Assembly (NCBI GenBank): GCA_963693365.1
Contig: CAVNZM010000017.1
Coordinates: forward strand, 1,612,001-1,676,000
Length of the DNA: 64,000 nucleotides
Source of the DNA: Amoebidium appalachense
Lineage: Eukaryota; Ichthyosporea
Reading direction: 5' to 3'
This document shows, piece after piece, positions 45,421 to 64,000 of this stretch. The notes under the pieces are model-generated. The model did no database searches, was not told the origin of the DNA, and was given only the letters and a program-made list of their open reading frames with translations. Position numbers and translations under genes: made by a program. Every line of letters starts with the position of its first letter. Position 1 is the first letter of the stretch.

Positions 45421-45699
45421 TCATGAGCATATCAATAGAGTCATTATAAAATGTTTTTCATAGCGTCTTACACAAGGCCTTTAAAATTTTGGCAATCTTA
45501 CACCGCTTCCTTATATGGGCGATCAGATCGAACTGGATTCCTCAAATGGGTAATCGGCTCCGATCTCGACCCAAAAGGAATATCAATCAATCATTTTTTT
45601 CTACATTCGTACGGTACACACAGTTTACTTGGCATTAAGATGCTGTTTTTGCATCTTAAATTTACATCCCAAAACGAATATCCTTGCGAAAAAGGGAGA

Positions 45700-45736
<37 letters not shown>

Positions 45737-45933
45737 TGTGCGTGCATGTGTGTGTGTGTGCGCGCGCGTGCGTGTGTGTGTGTGTGTGTGTGTACGCCCA
45801 CGCGCGCGTGTGTATGTAAACAGAAAGTGTGTGTGTCGACACGCCGCGCTGTGTCTGTGTGTGTTTTTCGGGGTGAAGGGGGGGGGAATTTGGTCTCCCT
45901 CCCTCTCCCTCTCTCTCCTTAGCCTCCCCCCAT

Positions 45934-56350
<10,417 letters not shown>

Positions 56351-57147
56351 GGTAGAAGTGTCTATAAGCACCTGGTAGTTAGCCAATTGCAATGCTTGTG
56401 CATGGATTTTTATGTGTACGTGTGTGTACGTGCGTGTGTGATGCCCCGTTTCTCTGATTTTGAATGTGTGATTGGATGGGAGTGTGCACGTTTACGTATG
56501 TGCCTTTGTGCGTGTGCGTGTGCGTGTGCGTGTGCGTGTGCGTGTGCGTGTGCGTGTGCGTGTGCGTGTGCGTGATGCGTCGGTGTGCGCGTATATACGT
56601 GCGCGTGTCCTCCTACTATAGTTGTGCTTGTGGATGTTTACAAATTCAGTAGTCAAGTCAGTTGTTTGAACTTTTTGTTTCCGGATCCGGGCGACAAGTG
56701 TTTGTTTGAGCCGGGCGTCTCACGAATTGCCGGTTCCCTTTATACTCAAAGGGATAAATGTCTGGGTAATGTCAAAGATTCCTTGTTGTATTGTGTATCA
56801 ATTTTTTGTAAGAGTACTATAAACCAAAAACAGAATAACTAACTCATTATAAATCAATAATAAATTATTAGGACGTAAAAAATAGCCTAAGCTTCAACTG
56901 TGCTGTGTTGAGGCATTAAGCATAATTCCCTTCCTTGAATTATTTTCGAAGGTTGAGTACCGGGAGATTCTATTCATCGATCTCATTGGATGACCTTGCA
57001 AGACTTTCCAAAGAATCTAAAAAAAACGTGCCCCCACACCCTTCACTCAAGTTCACGTTACGTATACTCTTCCTTGTTTGTGAAAATCTTGTTTCTCAAT
57101 ACCTTGCATCTTCCAACATTTCTCTTTCATTTGAATATTCTTTAACG
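56351..57147. promoter_or_regulatory. divergent intergenic region between the 5-phosphatase and the NDUFAF4-like gene
   Basis: About 800 bases between two divergent start codons. It contains a (GTGTGC)n minisatellite and otherwise complex, AT-richer sequence, especially 56.8-57.1 kb. Both promoters probably lie here. An in-frame ORF runs upstream of the NDUFAF4-like ATG, but its sequence does not look conserved. Confidence 0.55.
56511..56573 (+). repeat. (GTGTGC)n minisatellite
   Basis: About ten GTGTGC hexamers in the divergent promoter region, about 160 bases upstream of the 5-phosphatase start codon. Alternating purine-pyrimidine sequence of this kind can form Z-DNA. Confidence 0.95.
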
Positions 57148-62589
<5,442 letters not shown>

Positions 62590-63309
62590 ATTTTCAGTGT
62601 AATTTCCGGAGGTGAATTATGAATGTCGTTCTAATTTTTGGTTTGAAATTTGAAATGTACATCTATTCGAACAACTGTGGATAATATGCTGGACTTTCAC
62701 CAAAATCGAATAGATGGTTATGGGAACAACACATAGGGGAAATGATTTTCCGGGGAATATCAATCAGAAAAGTGATTTCGAGAACCTGATTTGATATCCC
62801 CTTGGGCATGTATGTACTCGGCCAGCACGCCACTGCAGTTAGATGCACACACACACACACACATGCACACACACACACTCGCACACAGGCCTTGTTTTAC
62901 ACACACACACAGGTACACATGAGCACAGGCAAACACACACATCCGCACACGCGCACAGTGTAACACACACGCATGCACACACTCATGAACGGAAAGAATA
63001 TTGTCATGTTGCCTTTGAGAAGAAAGTTGAAAAACACCGAATAAAAATCTTCCGTAGATAGCAAGTCCAGGCCTGTGCCCCCCCCCCCGTAGATAACAAG
63101 TCCAGGCCTGTGCCCCCCCCCCCCCCCCCCCCCCTCCCCCCCTCCCCCCCCCCTCCCCCCTCCCCTTCCCTCCCCTCCCCCCCCCCCCCCCCCCCCCCCC
63201 CTTACTTCCATGCAACCGGGCATGGTTGCTCTGTGTCGTGCATCTGTAAGCACATACGCATTTTCCGGTGCACTGCATTAGTTTGCACACACATATTCAC
63301 CGTTTTGCT
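62590..63309. other. 3' flank of the NDUFAF4-like gene
   Basis: AT-rich complex sequence to about 62840, then CA-rich repeats to 62975. A unit of about 30 bases (gtagataacaagtccaggcc, then tgtg and a C run) occurs twice in tandem at about 63054-63120, both copies ending in C tracts. No canonical AATAAA is obvious close to the stop codon. No gene is seen. Confidence 0.5.
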
Positions 63310-63575
63310 CACCTTGCTTGCATAAGCAACCCTGCTCGCCTTTGATGAAGACGGGTTGACCCTCCCAAGTTCAGTTGATGCTGCTGCCTGAGTTGGAGAG
63401 TCGTATACACGCGGGCTAAGGGGTCGAAACTCAGACGCAATTGATGAATTGGGCCCTCCCTGAGGATGGGCTCTGCTTATGACGCATACTGTGCGCATGG
63501 CTGATGTTGCATACTTGAATGTTTGCCTTTGCATGTGTCCTTCGTGTATGCGTACTTCGTACCGTGTTCAAACCC
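63310..63575 (+). repeat. C-tailed dispersed repeat, full-length copy
   Basis: Starts near ttgcttgcataagcaaccct, passes ggtcgaaactcagacg (B-box-like) near 63422, then gaggatgggctctgcttatg and gcatactgtgcgcatggctg, and ends cgtgttcaaa followed by a C tract and then an A tract. The 3' 130 bases are nearly identical to the antisense copy at 53.1 kb. Confidence 0.75.
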
Positions 63576-63585
63576 CCCCCTTCCC

Positions 63586-63616
<31 letters not shown>

Positions 63617-63711
63617 AAAAAAAAAAAAAGGCCAGGCGGCCGGGCCAGGCTGGCAGTGAATCAAGAAAATGCATGCACGCACGCAAAAGTACACAAGCCC
63701 ACACACAAGCG

Positions 63712-63762
<51 letters not shown>

Positions 63763-64000
63763 ACACACACACATGTAGACACACACGCGCGCGCGCACAC
63801 ACACGCACACAAAAAAAGGGGGGGTGGGGGGGGGGGGGGGGGGGGGGGGGATCTGGTGTATATGTGTTTTCTTCTGCGTCTCTTTCTTTGAAACACTGCA
63901 GAATGTATGATCTGAAATACGACACGGTTAACGGCTGATGGTCCCATACAGACTGCGTACCCCGACAGACTACATAGATTAGCTGACTCCCGGGAATATA
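63586..64000. repeat. C, A, CA and G tracts to the end of the window
   Basis: A C run (63586-63606), an A run (63607-63629), a second C run (63714-63748) followed by (CA)n, and a G run (63817-63850). The last 130 bases are complex with no recognised feature. Confidence 0.8.

Overview
This is a nuclear eukaryotic window, not bacterial or viral. Coding regions are split into small exons joined by GT-AG introns (one probable GC-AG), and most bases are simple sequence: long C or G homopolymers, (CA)n, (CT)n and compound tracts. Nearly all long open frames are translations of these tracts. I rebuilt genes by joining short exons whose reading phases match. The species is not fixed by the sequence. 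Intron-rich genes, mitochondrial factors and very C-rich introns suggest a unicellular eukaryote; an amoebozoan such as Physarum is one guess I cannot test here.

Layout. 650-3347 (-): MMAB-type cobalamin adenosyltransferase, its 3' end beyond base 1. 3348-3955: shared promoter with a 20-bp E2F-like palindrome. 3956-8262 (+): an ANKRD49-like ankyrin protein. 9.9-20.3 kb: three tandem F-box/LRR copies, each broken by frameshifts or nonsense codons, separated by satellites and two inverted-repeat elements (16.0 and 18.2 kb). 22.1-27.7 kb (+): an unrecognised Cys-containing protein; a broken paralogue lies on the minus strand at 31.9-33.8 kb. Between them is an unrecognised two-exon gene (29.4-31.3 kb, +). 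34.1-37.1 kb (+): one or two small unrecognised genes. 37-45.5 kb: repeats, a tRNA-like SINE and a dead non-LTR retrotransposon. 45.9-56.35 kb (-): a complete 12-exon inositol polyphosphate 5-phosphatase. 57.1-62.6 kb (+): a complete 6-exon NDUFAF4-like complex I assembly factor. A dispersed repeat ending in a poly-C tract occurs at least five times.

No operon-like logic is expected. Two well-supported head-to-head pairs (MMAB/ANKRD49-like and 5-phosphatase/NDUFAF4-like) probably share promoters. MMAB and NDUFAF4 products are mitochondrial, the 5-phosphatase acts on membrane phosphoinositides, and F-box proteins feed ubiquitin ligases. The least explained content is the 22-37 kb block and the repeat families.
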